From: Fischerella sp. PCC 9431
GTDB taxonomy: Bacteria > Cyanobacteriota > Cyanobacteriia > Cyanobacteriales > Nostocaceae
Reading direction: 5' to 3'
DNA: 64,000 nucleotides
Assembly: GCF_000447295.1 (NCBI RefSeq)
Contig: NZ_KE650771.1
Span: 4,602,282 to 4,666,281 of the forward strand
The position numbers were made by a program, and so were the translations under genes. The notes under the pieces were generated by a model. It saw nothing but the letters and a program-made list of their open reading frames with translations, ran no database searches and had not been told where the DNA came from. Of this stretch, positions 23,539 through 33,006 are shown piece after piece (position 1 is the stretch's first letter; each line of letters begins with the position of its first letter).

Positions 23539-25884
23539 ATGCTGAGAAGATTAATCATCTTCATACTCAGCATTTTGTTTGTATTATTGGCGATCGCACC
23601 TTCTGCATCCGCCACTGAACTTCTACCCCAACCCGATCCTCAATTTTCTGGGAAGATAGGGATTACTTACCAGACCGCCAAATCTGATCCGTCTGTACTA
23701 AAAGTACCTGAAGCCAAAAAAGACGCACCCAACATTCTCCTTGTTTTGTTAGATGATGTTGGCTTTGGAGCCGCAAAAACCTTTGGTGGTTCGATTGAAA
23801 CTCCTACCCTAGATCGATTAGCCGCCAATGGTCTACGCTATAACCGCTTTCACACCACGGCACTTTGCTCACCCACCCGTGCGGCGCTGCTTACAGGTCG
23901 TAATCATCACTCTGTTGGCTCTGGAACAATTCAGGAACTAGCAACAGCGTATCCAGGCTATACAGGTTTGATTCCCAAGAGTACCGCCACAATTGGACAA
24001 ATCTTACAGCAAAACGGTTACAGCACCGCTTGGTTTGGTAAAAATCACAATGTTCCAGATAACCAAACCAGTGGGGTAGGCCCATTTGATCGCTGGCCCA
24101 ATGGCTTGGGTTTTGACTATTTCTACGGTTTTATTGGTGGCGAAACCGACCAGTGGTATCCCACGCTATATGAGAATCAGAACCCTGTTAACCAACCGGC
24201 TACACCAGAAGAAGGCTATAATCTGACCCACGATCTAGCAGACAAAGCCATTGCCTGGATTCGTTACGAACAAGCGATCGCACCTGATCGCCCTTTCTTC
24301 GCTTATTTTGCACCAGGAGCTACCCACGCACCTCACCAACCACCACCAAAATATCCTGAAAAGTACAGAGGTAAGTTTGATCACGGTTGGGACAAAGAAC
24401 GAGAGATTATTTTTGAACGCCAGAAGAAGCTTGGTGTTATTCCTAACGATGCCCAACTTACACCACGACCGGAACAAATGCCTGCTTGGGATAGCTTCAG
24501 CCCAGAGGAGCAAACAATCTTGGCACGGGAGATGGAAACCTATGCGGGTTATTTGGAATATGCTGATCGCGAAGTTGGACGAGTAGTAGATGCGATCAAA
24601 GACCTTGAAAAACTAGATAATACATTGATTATTTACATCGTAGGCGATAACGGTGCCAGTGCTGAAGGTAGTCTGATTGGTTCCTGTAACGAGATTCTCA
24701 ATCTCAACGGATTCAATCTGACAATGGCAGATAACCTGAAATGTTATGAAATCTGGGGCAGTTCCGAAACCTCACCGCACTATGCTGTAAGTTGGGCTTG
24801 GGCAATGGACACGCCATTTCGCTGGACAAAGCAAGTAGCTTCCCACTTTGGCGGCACTCGTAATGCGATGGTGATTTCTTGGCCAAAGCAGATTAAAGAT
24901 AAAACTGGACTGCGGCAACAATTCCACCATGTAATTGATATTGCACCAACTCTGTTAGAAGTTGCTGGCATCGAAGAGCCAAGATTCTTTGACGGGATTG
25001 CTCAAAAGCCTATCGAAGGAGTGAGCTTGACTTACACCTTTGAGAAAGGAGCTAATAAGGCAGATGAACAACACGATACTCAATATTTCGAGATGTTTGG
25101 GCATCGGGCAATTTATGATGACGGTTGGATGGCATCGGCATTTCATAACCGGATGCCTTGGATTACTGCTGGTACAGTTCCCTTCGATCAAGATAAGTGG
25201 GAATTGTTCAACCTGAATGAGGATTTCACCCAAGCTAATGATTTGTCAGCAAAAAATCCTCAGAAATTAAAAGACATGCAAGCGCTTTTTCTCCTAGAAG
25301 GTGAGAAATACAATGTATTTCCTCTAGATGACCGCTTTGTTGAAAGGCTAGATGTCAACTTACGTCCCAGCTTTACAACGGGTCGTAACCACTTTGATTT
25401 CTATCCGGGGATGACTCGCCTGTCAGAAGGAACCGCACCGAATATGAAAAATAAATCCCACAGCATCACAGCTGATTTGGTAATTCCAGAGAAAGGTGCT
25501 GAAGGAGTTATTTTGGCATTGGGGGGAACTACTGGCGGTTACACTCTTTATATCAAAGACGGCAAACTCACCTACGACTACAACTGGTTTGACCTTGATC
25601 GTACCTCCATTACCTCGTCAACTTCTGTACCTACTGGTAAGGTCAAGGTGCGCTTTGACTTTGACTACGATGGTGGCGGTGCAGGTAAAGGCGGTACTGG
25701 CAAGTTGTTTATTAACGGTCGCCAAGTCGGTCAGGGTCGAATAGAAAAGACTGTTCCGGGACGATTTGGTGTAGATAGTCAGGATGTGGGGATGGATTTG
25801 CAAGCTCCTGTTAGCAACGCATATAAACCACCCTTCGCCTTTACTGGCTCGATTGAAAAAGTCAGCATTGATCTGAAGTCGTGA
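23539..25884 (+). CDS. Exported arylsulfatase (type I, formylglycine-dependent), first copy
   Basis: From the ATG at 23539 the protein has 781 residues with a signal peptide MLRRLIIFILSILFVLLAIA ending near ASA. GTG/ATG starts at 23503/23506 would add up to 12 residues. The sulfatase domain begins ILLVLLDDVGFG (metal-binding Asp pair). The active site is ALCSPTRAALLTGR, with C110 as the residue to be converted to formylglycine. Further motifs are WFGKNHNVP, THAPH and the metal-binding GDNGAS. A beta-rich C-terminal domain of about 150 residues follows. Length and layout match the large arylsulfatases (about 780 residues) rather than the 530-residue AtsA type. It should release sulfate from sulfate esters in the periplasm. 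FGE is encoded directly upstream. Confidence 0.93.
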   Translation: MLRRLIIFILSILFVLLAIAPSASATELLPQPDPQFSGKIGITYQTAKSDPSVLKVPEAKKDAPNILLVLLDDVGFGAAKTFGGSIETPTLDRLAANGLRYNRFHTTALCSPTRAALLTGRNHHSVGSGTIQELATAYPGYTGLIPKSTATIGQILQQNGYSTAWFGKNHNVPDNQTSGVGPFDRWPNGLGFDYFYGFIGGETDQWYPTLYENQNPVNQPATPEEGYNLTHDLADKAIAWIRYEQAIAPDRPFFAYFAPGATHAPHQPPPKYPEKYRGKFDHGWDKEREIIFERQKKLGVIPNDAQLTPRPEQMPAWDSFSPEEQTILAREMETYAGYLEYADREVGRVVDAIKDLEKLDNTLIIYIVGDNGASAEGSLIGSCNEILNLNGFNLTMADNLKCYEIWGSSETSPHYAVSWAWAMDTPFRWTKQVASHFGGTRNAMVISWPKQIKDKTGLRQQFHHVIDIAPTLLEVAGIEEPRFFDGIAQKPIEGVSLTYTFEKGANKADEQHDTQYFEMFGHRAIYDDGWMASAFHNRMPWITAGTVPFDQDKWELFNLNEDFTQANDLSAKNPQKLKDMQALFLLEGEKYNVFPLDDRFVERLDVNLRPSFTTGRNHFDFYPGMTRLSEGTAPNMKNKSHSITADLVIPEKGAEGVILALGGTTGGYTLYIKDGKLTYDYNWFDLDRTSITSSTSVPTGKVKVRFDFDYDGGGAGKGGTGKLFINGRQVGQGRIEKTVPGRFGVDSQDVGMDLQAPVSNAYKPPFAFTGSIEKVSIDLKS

Positions 25885-25987
25885 TTATAGGTAGAAAAAA
25901 TTTTTGAGGCTGCAATTAGAAACTCAAAAAATCCAGATTTTTCGCTGAAAAATCTCAAAAAAAGAGCAATTTAGGGGTAATTAACGT

Positions 25988-28378
25988 ATGTTAAGAATCC
26001 GTTCGATTGTGTGGCAGGGGATAATGATCACAAGGGCGATCGCTATATCTTTGTTAGTAGCTTTCTTTGTCAGCATCAACTTTTTTCCCTTACCTGCCTT
26101 GGCACAGGAACTTATTCCCCATCCCGACAAACCCTTCACTGGAAAAATCGGTTTAACTTACAAAGACTCTGAACCAATAAAATCCCAATTGAAGTTGCCA
26201 TCTACCTATGGTCTGAAAAATCCACCCAATATCTTGCTAGTGTTGCTTGATGATGTCGGCTATGGACAGGTGGGTACTTTTGGCGGCGCTGTTTCCACCC
26301 CCACCCTAGATAAATTGGCGAAAAACGGATTGCGGTATACCCAGTTCCACACAACGGCTCTGTGTTCACCTACTCGTGCGGCGTTGTTGACTGGGCGTAA
26401 CCACCACTCTGTTGGTACGGGTATCATTGAAGAACTAGGAACTGGCTTTCCTGGCTATACCGGGGAAATTCCTCAAAGCGCAGGCACATTTGCCAAAGTT
26501 CTCCAGGATTACGGTTACGCCACAGCTTGGTTTGGTAAGAATCACAACGTTCCCGACTGGGAAACCAGCATGGCTGGCCCGTTCGGCCATTGGCCCAATC
26601 AACTTGGATTTGACTACTTTTACGGATTTGTGGGCGGTGATACAGACCAGTTCACCCCAGCCCTTGTTGAAAATACCACTCGCCTCGAACCACCCAAAAC
26701 CAATGCTGATGGCTCACCTTATCACCTAACTACCGATCTCGCAGACCACGCCATCAACTATATCCGTCAGATCAACGCCATATCACCGGAAAAACCCTTC
26801 TTTGTCTACTTGGCAACGGGTGCAACTCATGCGCCCCACCAGGTTCCTCAAGAATGGATTGACAAGTTCCAGGGTCAGTTTGATATGGGTTGGGATAAAT
26901 ACCGTGAAGAAACCTTCCAGCGACAAAAGAAACTGGGGGTAATTCCGATGGATGCGAAATTGACGCCACGCCCAGAGGCACTACCCGCCTGGGATTCTCT
27001 GTCACCAGAGGAGCAAAAGGTCTATGCCCACATGATGGATGTATTTGCTGGTTTTACTGCTCATACAGATCATGAAGTGGGTCGCGTAGTAGATGCGATC
27101 GATGACCTCAACAAGCTGAATAACACCCTAGTTTTTTATATTGCAGGCGACAATGGCTCTAGTGCGGAAGGTGGTTTAGAAGGCTTATTGAATGAAAATA
27201 CCATGTTTAATGCCATCCCTGAACCTTTAGAAACCAAACTGGCAGCAGTTGATCAACTAGGTGGTCCCTTGTATTTCAACCACTTTCCGGCGGGATGGGC
27301 ATGGGCAATGGATACACCCTTCCAGTGGACAAAGCAGATTGCGTCGCACTTTGGCGGTACCCGTAATGGTATGGTGGTTTCCTGGCCTAACCGTATAAAA
27401 GATAAGGGAAGTGTGCGTGATCAGTTTAGCCACGTCATCGATATTGCTCCTACTATTTTGGAAGCTTTGAATATTCCCGCACCAGTTGAGGTCAATGGTA
27501 TTGGCCAAAAACCCATTGAAGGTGTCAGCTTTGTTTACACCTTTGACAATCCCAAGACGCCAACTCGTCATCAAACTCAGTATTTTGAGATGTTTGGAAA
27601 CCAGGGAATCTATCATGATGGTTGGATGGCCAGTGCTTTGCGATCGATTCCTTGGGATGCTTACCCAAAGCCAGCTGATCTACTGAACTTGAAGTGGGAA
27701 CTTTACAATATTAATAATGACTTTACCCAAGCAGACGACCTCGCCGAGCAAAACCCGCAAAAACTGCAACAGATGAAAGATCTCTTCTATGCTGAGGCTG
27801 CTAAATATAATGTGTTACCTCTGGATGATCGCCGCACTGAACGCTTCCGCGTCGAAAATCGACCCAGCCTAACCCAAGGGCGTAATACCTTCACCTATCC
27901 CGATCATATACGCGTGACTGAAGGAGCTGCTCCCGATCTCAAACATAAGAATCACACAATTACAGCTGATGTCGTGATTCCAGCTCAAGGCGCAGAAGGA
28001 ATGCTGTTGACACACGGTGGTCGCTTTGGTGGCTACGGTTTATTTGTGCAGGACGGTAAGCTGGTGTATCACTACAACCTGGCTAATGTCGATCGCTTCA
28101 ATATCACTTCTGACCAGATGTTACCTACAGGTAATGTCATATTAAAAGCAATATACAAGACAGAAGCCGATCAACCCGGTGCTGGTGGTACTGTCACCCT
28201 TTACGCCAATAACAAGAAAATTGGTGAAGGACAGGTAGGAAAAACTTTACCCAACCGCATCTCTCTTGATGAAACTCTCGACGTTGGTTTTGACACAGGT
28301 ACACCTGTTGCTGAAGCTTACAAAACACCATTTGCATTTACCGGGAATCTGAAGAAAGTCAGTGTTGATTTGAAATAA
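25988..28378 (+). CDS. Exported arylsulfatase (type I, formylglycine-dependent), second copy
   Basis: A 796-residue paralogue of the preceding gene with the same architecture. The signal peptide ends PLPALAQ; an internal ATG at 26024 could be the real start of its n-region. NILLVLLDDVGYG begins the domain. ALCSPTRAALLTGR contains C126. WFGKNHNVP, THAPHQVP and AGDNGSSAEGG follow, and then a beta-rich C-terminal domain. The region around the active site is nearly identical to the first copy. The insert after GDNG (about residues 395-430) differs strongly, so substrate range probably differs. AGGGG-like AGGGG at about 25972-25976 lies 11 bp before the ATG. It is separated by 103 bp from the first copy and is probably in the same transcript. 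Confidence 0.92.
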   Translation: MLRIRSIVWQGIMITRAIAISLLVAFFVSINFFPLPALAQELIPHPDKPFTGKIGLTYKDSEPIKSQLKLPSTYGLKNPPNILLVLLDDVGYGQVGTFGGAVSTPTLDKLAKNGLRYTQFHTTALCSPTRAALLTGRNHHSVGTGIIEELGTGFPGYTGEIPQSAGTFAKVLQDYGYATAWFGKNHNVPDWETSMAGPFGHWPNQLGFDYFYGFVGGDTDQFTPALVENTTRLEPPKTNADGSPYHLTTDLADHAINYIRQINAISPEKPFFVYLATGATHAPHQVPQEWIDKFQGQFDMGWDKYREETFQRQKKLGVIPMDAKLTPRPEALPAWDSLSPEEQKVYAHMMDVFAGFTAHTDHEVGRVVDAIDDLNKLNNTLVFYIAGDNGSSAEGGLEGLLNENTMFNAIPEPLETKLAAVDQLGGPLYFNHFPAGWAWAMDTPFQWTKQIASHFGGTRNGMVVSWPNRIKDKGSVRDQFSHVIDIAPTILEALNIPAPVEVNGIGQKPIEGVSFVYTFDNPKTPTRHQTQYFEMFGNQGIYHDGWMASALRSIPWDAYPKPADLLNLKWELYNINNDFTQADDLAEQNPQKLQQMKDLFYAEAAKYNVLPLDDRRTERFRVENRPSLTQGRNTFTYPDHIRVTEGAAPDLKHKNHTITADVVIPAQGAEGMLLTHGGRFGGYGLFVQDGKLVYHYNLANVDRFNITSDQMLPTGNVILKAIYKTEADQPGAGGTVTLYANNKKIGEGQVGKTLPNRISLDETLDVGFDTGTPVAEAYKTPFAFTGNLKKVSVDLK

Positions 28379-28502
28379 AAGTACTGTCAGCGAGAAATTT
28401 CCTGTCTGAAGATTGTTGAAGTGAAGATTTGGTCTTAACCAACTAAATTGTCGAAGTGACAATCAAACAAAAATATAGAAAGATTAAAAGTTAATAGTTT
28501 GC

Positions 28503-28527
28503 CCCATGAATTTTGATGATTCATGGG
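28503..28527 (+). terminator. Hairpin between the second sulfatase and the MscS gene
   Basis: CCCATGAAT (28503-28511), loop of 7, ATTCATGGG (28519-28527), followed by an imperfect second stem (CCTCGGCT...AGTCGGGG, about 28537-28562). No T-tract directly follows, so it could be an attenuator or mRNA-processing hairpin. Confidence 0.4.
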
Positions 28528-28591
28528 TGTTTAGATCCTCGGCTGATTAAAAAAGTCGGGGTTCTATTACAAGAAAATACTTGCTGTAAAT

Positions 28592-30346
28592 ATGCCATGT
28601 AACTTAGTAAGCAGAAAAAATCAGTCATTTTTGACAGTTATTTTCTCTCTTCTTGTAGCATTGCTGATTGTAATTAATCCCTTATCTGCTGCTTCTCAAA
28701 GTCCTTTTCCTGGTGACAGACCTATAGAGCAAGCACCTATAAAGTTGGGAGACAAAACGCTATTTTTTATCCAAAACAAGTTCTTTTCGCCTTCACTCAA
28801 TGAGCGTGCAGAGAGAATTTCTGACAAAATTCAGCAAGTGGCCGACAATTATGCCATTCCGGTTGATGCATTGAAAATGAGTGATGTTGCAGCTGAAGCA
28901 AATACAATCATTTATGCTCAAGACGTTGCGATTTTGTTAGTTTCTGATACAGATGCCAAAACTGTAAAATTAACTCGGCAAGCACTTGCTAATCAATACT
29001 TACAAATTATTAAAAATGCTATTAGTCAATATCGAGAGGAGCGCAGTCCTATCTACTTAATCCGTGCTACAATTCTGGCTTTTGTTAGCACAATTATATT
29101 AATTATAATGTTACTTGTGCTTGGAAATGTAATGCCACATTTCTATCACTGGCTAGATGAACTGCATGAGCGATGGATTCCTAATATTCGCATTCAAAAC
29201 TTTTATTTGTTATCGTCTCAACAAATTTCTGCAATTTTACAAGGTTTTGTAAGAATTCTTAACCTAATTATTATACTAAATTTGCTCTTTTTATATTTAT
29301 ATTGTTTTTTGAGTTTTTTCCCCCAGACAAAGCAGTTAGCAGATAACCTATTCACATCTTTACAAAACCTATTTTTAACATTATGGAAAGAATTTTTAGC
29401 GTATATACCAAATCTATTGATTATTGCTTTAATTATCCTCTTGACTCGCTATTTTTTGAGTTTGTTAAAATTTATTTTTCAAAATATAGAAAGCAGAACA
29501 CTCTCAATACAAGGGTTTTATCCAGAGTGGGCAGAATCAACCTACCAGTTGCTGAAGTTTCTCACCATCGCCCTGGCGGCTATCATTACTTTTCCTAATC
29601 TACCCGGTTCTAATTCCCCCGCCTTTCAAGCTATTTTCATTGTGATAGGGGCATTAATATCGTTGAGTTCAGGAAAATTGTTCGCCAATATTATTGCTAG
29701 TTGGCTTTTGTTATACGCCCGTACATTTCAGATTGGCGATCGCCTTCAAGTTGAAGATCTCATGGGCTTTGTGGAAGACAAAGATCTGCTGGTGACTCGA
29801 ATTCGCACGTTAAACAATGTTTTAGTATCAATTCCCAACTCTGTTTTGTTGTCGAGTAAAGTCACCAATTACAGTATGTTGTTACGAGAGAAGCAAATCC
29901 CAATTATTGTGCATACAACAGTAACTTTGGGCTATGATGCCCCTTGGCGAACTGTACATGAAACCCTAATTGCAGCAGCTCTTGCGACTACTGATGTTTT
30001 GTCACAACCTTATCCCTTTGTCTGGCAAACAGCACTAAATGACTTCTACGTCAATTATGAACTCAGAGCCTACACAAACGATCCCATAAGGCTAGAAAGA
30101 ATTTATTCAGAATTACACCAGAATATTCAAGATAAGTGTAATGAAGCAAAAATTGAAATCTGCTCACCTCATTACTCTGCTATTCGTGACGGAAATCAAA
30201 CCACCATTCCCAGTGAGTATGTTTCTGGTGACTACACTGCTCCAGGTATTCGAGTTAATCCGCTTTTACCTTTGATCAATTTGATTAACCCAAGTTCACC
30301 TGACACAAATTCTCAATCGTCTACAGAGCGAAGAACTTCAGACTAG
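28592..30346 (+). CDS. MscS-family mechanosensitive channel protein
   Basis: A 584-residue membrane protein. It has a signal peptide or first hydrophobic segment (about 12-30), a periplasmic stretch of about 120 residues, hydrophobic segments near 155-180, 210-245, 262-290 and 318-335, then the MscS pore helix and beta domain. That last region includes GALISLSSGKLFANIIASW, FQIGDRLQVEDLMGFVED and NNVLVSIPNSVL. MscS channels release solutes on membrane tension. Its place after two sulfatases suggests a role in envelope solute flux, but this is inference. The start is the ATG at 28592. The C-terminal Ser/Pro-rich tail is low complexity. Confidence 0.88.
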   Translation: MPCNLVSRKNQSFLTVIFSLLVALLIVINPLSAASQSPFPGDRPIEQAPIKLGDKTLFFIQNKFFSPSLNERAERISDKIQQVADNYAIPVDALKMSDVAAEANTIIYAQDVAILLVSDTDAKTVKLTRQALANQYLQIIKNAISQYREERSPIYLIRATILAFVSTIILIIMLLVLGNVMPHFYHWLDELHERWIPNIRIQNFYLLSSQQISAILQGFVRILNLIIILNLLFLYLYCFLSFFPQTKQLADNLFTSLQNLFLTLWKEFLAYIPNLLIIALIILLTRYFLSLLKFIFQNIESRTLSIQGFYPEWAESTYQLLKFLTIALAAIITFPNLPGSNSPAFQAIFIVIGALISLSSGKLFANIIASWLLLYARTFQIGDRLQVEDLMGFVEDKDLLVTRIRTLNNVLVSIPNSVLLSSKVTNYSMLLREKQIPIIVHTTVTLGYDAPWRTVHETLIAAALATTDVLSQPYPFVWQTALNDFYVNYELRAYTNDPIRLERIYSELHQNIQDKCNEAKIEICSPHYSAIRDGNQTTIPSEYVSGDYTAPGIRVNPLLPLINLINPSSPDTNSQSSTERRTSD

Positions 30347-30381
30347 TAACGCAAGGCGGAAGTGAAAAGTCAACCGATTTT

Positions 30382-30412
30382 GGATTTTGGATTGACCCCA
30401 TAGATAAATCTG
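30382..30412. repeat. Inverted copy of the dispersed AGATTTATC repeat
   Basis: Reads GGATTTTGGATTGACCC then ATAGATAAATCTG, the reverse complement of the repeats at 20751, 21456 and 39001. Confidence 0.6.
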
Positions 30413-30502
30413 GGGGCTTGTACCATTAAGGAATTATCGGTCAAAAGTCAAAAAAATTATATTTCAGGCTTCAAACTAATTCCTTTGCAGGAGGAGAATT
30501 CC

Positions 30503-31471
30503 ATGCAACGGTTAGCACAATTAATGAAAAAAGATGCAGTCTTGATGGTACGCAAAACAAGCAAGCAAAGTAGCAGCCAATTCTCCCCCTGTCTTCAGCA
30601 ATGGACATCGCTATTGGTGGGTGTAATTGGGATTGCACTTGTAACAATCTGGCTTAACTTTGCTGAACCTGTACTCGCGTCTAGTGACTTTAGTGCAGTA
30701 AATTGTGTCAAGTTTGGTCTTACAGCAAATCGCTCAGTATGCGATCGCCAGATAGTTGCCCAGGTTTCTGATACAACTCCGGTATTAATCCCAAAGCAAC
30801 AAGTTGCTAAAGAAATTGCCAATACACCTTTGCAGTCCAAGTTTGGATATTTCAATTTGTTTATTATCTTTTTTGTTACACTTGGGCCACTTAAGGTAAT
30901 TCCGGTATTTGTGCAATTGACTGAAAAGGCAGATCAAAAGCTGCGTCGGGAACTGTCTTTTCGTAGTTCTTTGATCTCAACAATCACTATTGTTTTAGTT
31001 GCCATTATCGGTCAAAATCTGCTGAATATCTGGAGAATTGAATTACCAGCATTAATGATTGCAGGCGGAATTTTGCTGTTCTTGGTAGCTTTGGAAATTG
31101 TGATGGCTCAATATGCGTCTGCTAGCAAAGTTGAGATTGCTGAAGAACCTTCCTTAAAGGAGGCGATCGCTCCGTTGGCTTTTCCCACGATTTTGACTCC
31201 TTTTGGCATTGCTATTGCTTTGATGATGATGGTGATGGCCCGTATCATCGGCATCAATCAAGGCTTTGTTCTATTATTACTATTGCTGGTCATGGGTTTG
31301 AATCTAGTTTGCATGTTGGCAGCTAGACCAATTCTGACTTTTATCAAACCCGTCACCTTACGCATATCAGGGTTTGTCCTTGGGGTGATGCAGCTAGCGT
31401 TGGGAATTGAACTGATATTATCTGCGATTGAAATAGAAGTCCTTGTCATACAGCGCCTTTTAGGGTTTTAG
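30503..31471 (+). CDS. MarC family integral membrane protein
   Basis: GAGGAG at 30491-30496, six bases before the ATG at 30503, fixes the start (322 residues). An upstream TTG at 30485 precedes this ribosome site. After an unusual N-terminal extension with one hydrophobic segment (about 28-55) and a linker to about 110, a MarC (UPF0056) domain with six predicted helices follows: FNLFIIFFVTLGPLKVIPVF, ALMIAGGILLFLVALEIV, AIAPLAFPTILTPFG and later segments. MarC proteins are inner-membrane proteins without a proven substrate. The extension is longer than in typical bacterial MarC. It lies in the sulfatase-associated block. Confidence 0.85.
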   Translation: MQRLAQLMKKDAVLMVRKTSKQSSSQFSPCLQQWTSLLVGVIGIALVTIWLNFAEPVLASSDFSAVNCVKFGLTANRSVCDRQIVAQVSDTTPVLIPKQQVAKEIANTPLQSKFGYFNLFIIFFVTLGPLKVIPVFVQLTEKADQKLRRELSFRSSLISTITIVLVAIIGQNLLNIWRIELPALMIAGGILLFLVALEIVMAQYASASKVEIAEEPSLKEAIAPLAFPTILTPFGIAIALMMMVMARIIGINQGFVLLLLLLVMGLNLVCMLAARPILTFIKPVTLRISGFVLGVMQLALGIELILSAIEIEVLVIQRLLGF

Positions 31472-31570
31472 TACAACTTTGCGTAAGACTTGTGATTGAA
31501 ACGCAAAGTTTCTCTTTGAATTTAGGTAATTTAGCGTTTAGGTAGCTTCGGATGAGGGAGAATCTCAAAA

Positions 31571-33004
31571 ATGACAACAATTGCAACCGCCCAACCACCA
31601 TCTTTTGAACAACGGCTGGATGCATCCAAGATCACCCGCGTCATGTGGCTAGTTTGGGCATTGTCCGCCGGATTGATTGCTTTGGATGGTTTTGACTTTT
31701 TCATTATTGGTGTGGCCCTTCCTTTTCTGAAACGGGACTTTGGGCTGAGTTCTGTGGAAATCGGATCTGTTGCTGTGGCTGCGGTGGCGGGGTCATTGTT
31801 GGGGTCGCTAATTTTAGGCCCGATCACTGATAAAATCGGGCGTCAGATAATGCTTATAGTAGATGTTGCGATTTTTGTGATCGCTACCGCAGGGACTGCG
31901 CTTGCTTGGAATGCAGCCTCGTTGATTGTGTTTCGTTTCCTGGTTGGTGTAGGTATTGGTGCTGATTATCCTATCAGTGTGTCTTACATTACCGAGAATG
32001 TCCCCTCTCGATTGCGGGGTCGGATGGTGATTGGGGCTTTTACTTTCCAGGCGATCGGCGCTCTTTTGGGTGCGGTGACTGGGATAGTGGTAATTCATCT
32101 GTTCCAGACTTTTTATCCAGAATCATCTATGCTTGCGATTCAGTATGCTTGGCGCTGGATGCTTGGGGTGGGATTAATGTTAGCGATCGCAATTGGGATT
32201 TTACGTTTTAGCTTTTTGCTGGAAAGTCCCCGCTATTACATTGCTCAAGGTAATTATGAAGCTGCATCTAAGGCAGCGTCTACACTACTGGAGGAACCAG
32301 TTAATATTACCCCACAGACAGACCCCCCAGACCGGGAACCAAGCTTGTCATACAAAGCATTATTTTCTTCTCAATACCGCCAGCGCACAATTTTAGCTTC
32401 AGTTCCTTGGTTTCTACAAGATATTGCTACCTACGGAATTGGGATTTTCACACCTACTATTATTGGTTTTTTGGCTTTTACCAGCGAAGAGAGTTTTCTC
32501 GCCAAAGAAATGGCTTCTGCAAAAGGTTCTGCCTTTGTGGATTTATTTTTGATTGTCGGTTTCTTGATTGCGGTGCTGTTAATTGACCGATTCGGACGCA
32601 TCAAGTTGCAAATTGCTGGCTTTTTGGGGATGGCGGTTGGACTTGTAATTTTGGCAGCAGCCAGTGTTTTAGTCTTGAGTAAAGAACCCAACGTTGCTCT
32701 TGTTTTTATAGGATTCTTAGTTTTCAACTTGATGATGAATGCTGGTCCTAACTCCACTACATTTTTATTATCGGGAGAAGTGTTCCCAACTTCAATTCGA
32801 GCCAGTGGTGCGGGGTTTGCTGCTGCTTTTGCTAAAGCCGGAGCGGTATTTGGTACGTTTGCATTGCCAATTTTGCAAAAATCACTGGGAGCGCCTATTC
32901 TGCTGTCGCTGCTGTCTCTAAGTTGCATACTAGCAGCTGTGATTACATACATATTTCGAGTCGAGACAACAGGGCGATCGCTTCAAGAAGTTGGTGTTGA
33001 ATAA
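31571..33004 (+). CDS. MFS transporter (organic acid / sugar-porter-like)
   Basis: A 477-residue, 12-helix major facilitator. GALDGFDFF-like ALDGFDFFIIG in helix 1, GPITDKIGRQ in loop 2-3, RFLVGVGIGADYPISVSYITE in helix 4 and PSRLRGRM after helix 5 place it near the aromatic-acid/phosphate and sugar-porter branches. The substrate cannot be read from sequence. A GAGGGAG ribosome site precedes the ATG. The stop is 2 bp before the start of the DUF202-symporter fusion, so the two are translationally linked. In this context it may import the desulfated product or a sulfated substrate (inference). Confidence 0.85.
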   Translation: MTTIATAQPPSFEQRLDASKITRVMWLVWALSAGLIALDGFDFFIIGVALPFLKRDFGLSSVEIGSVAVAAVAGSLLGSLILGPITDKIGRQIMLIVDVAIFVIATAGTALAWNAASLIVFRFLVGVGIGADYPISVSYITENVPSRLRGRMVIGAFTFQAIGALLGAVTGIVVIHLFQTFYPESSMLAIQYAWRWMLGVGLMLAIAIGILRFSFLLESPRYYIAQGNYEAASKAASTLLEEPVNITPQTDPPDREPSLSYKALFSSQYRQRTILASVPWFLQDIATYGIGIFTPTIIGFLAFTSEESFLAKEMASAKGSAFVDLFLIVGFLIAVLLIDRFGRIKLQIAGFLGMAVGLVILAAASVLVLSKEPNVALVFIGFLVFNLMMNAGPNSTTFLLSGEVFPTSIRASGAGFAAAFAKAGAVFGTFALPILQKSLGAPILLSLLSLSCILAAVITYIFRVETTGRSLQEVGVE

Positions 33005-33006
33005 TT

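Noticed and set aside
32431-32952. 173-codon minus-strand frame
   Set aside because: Antisense shadow of the MFS gene, caused by its codon pattern.
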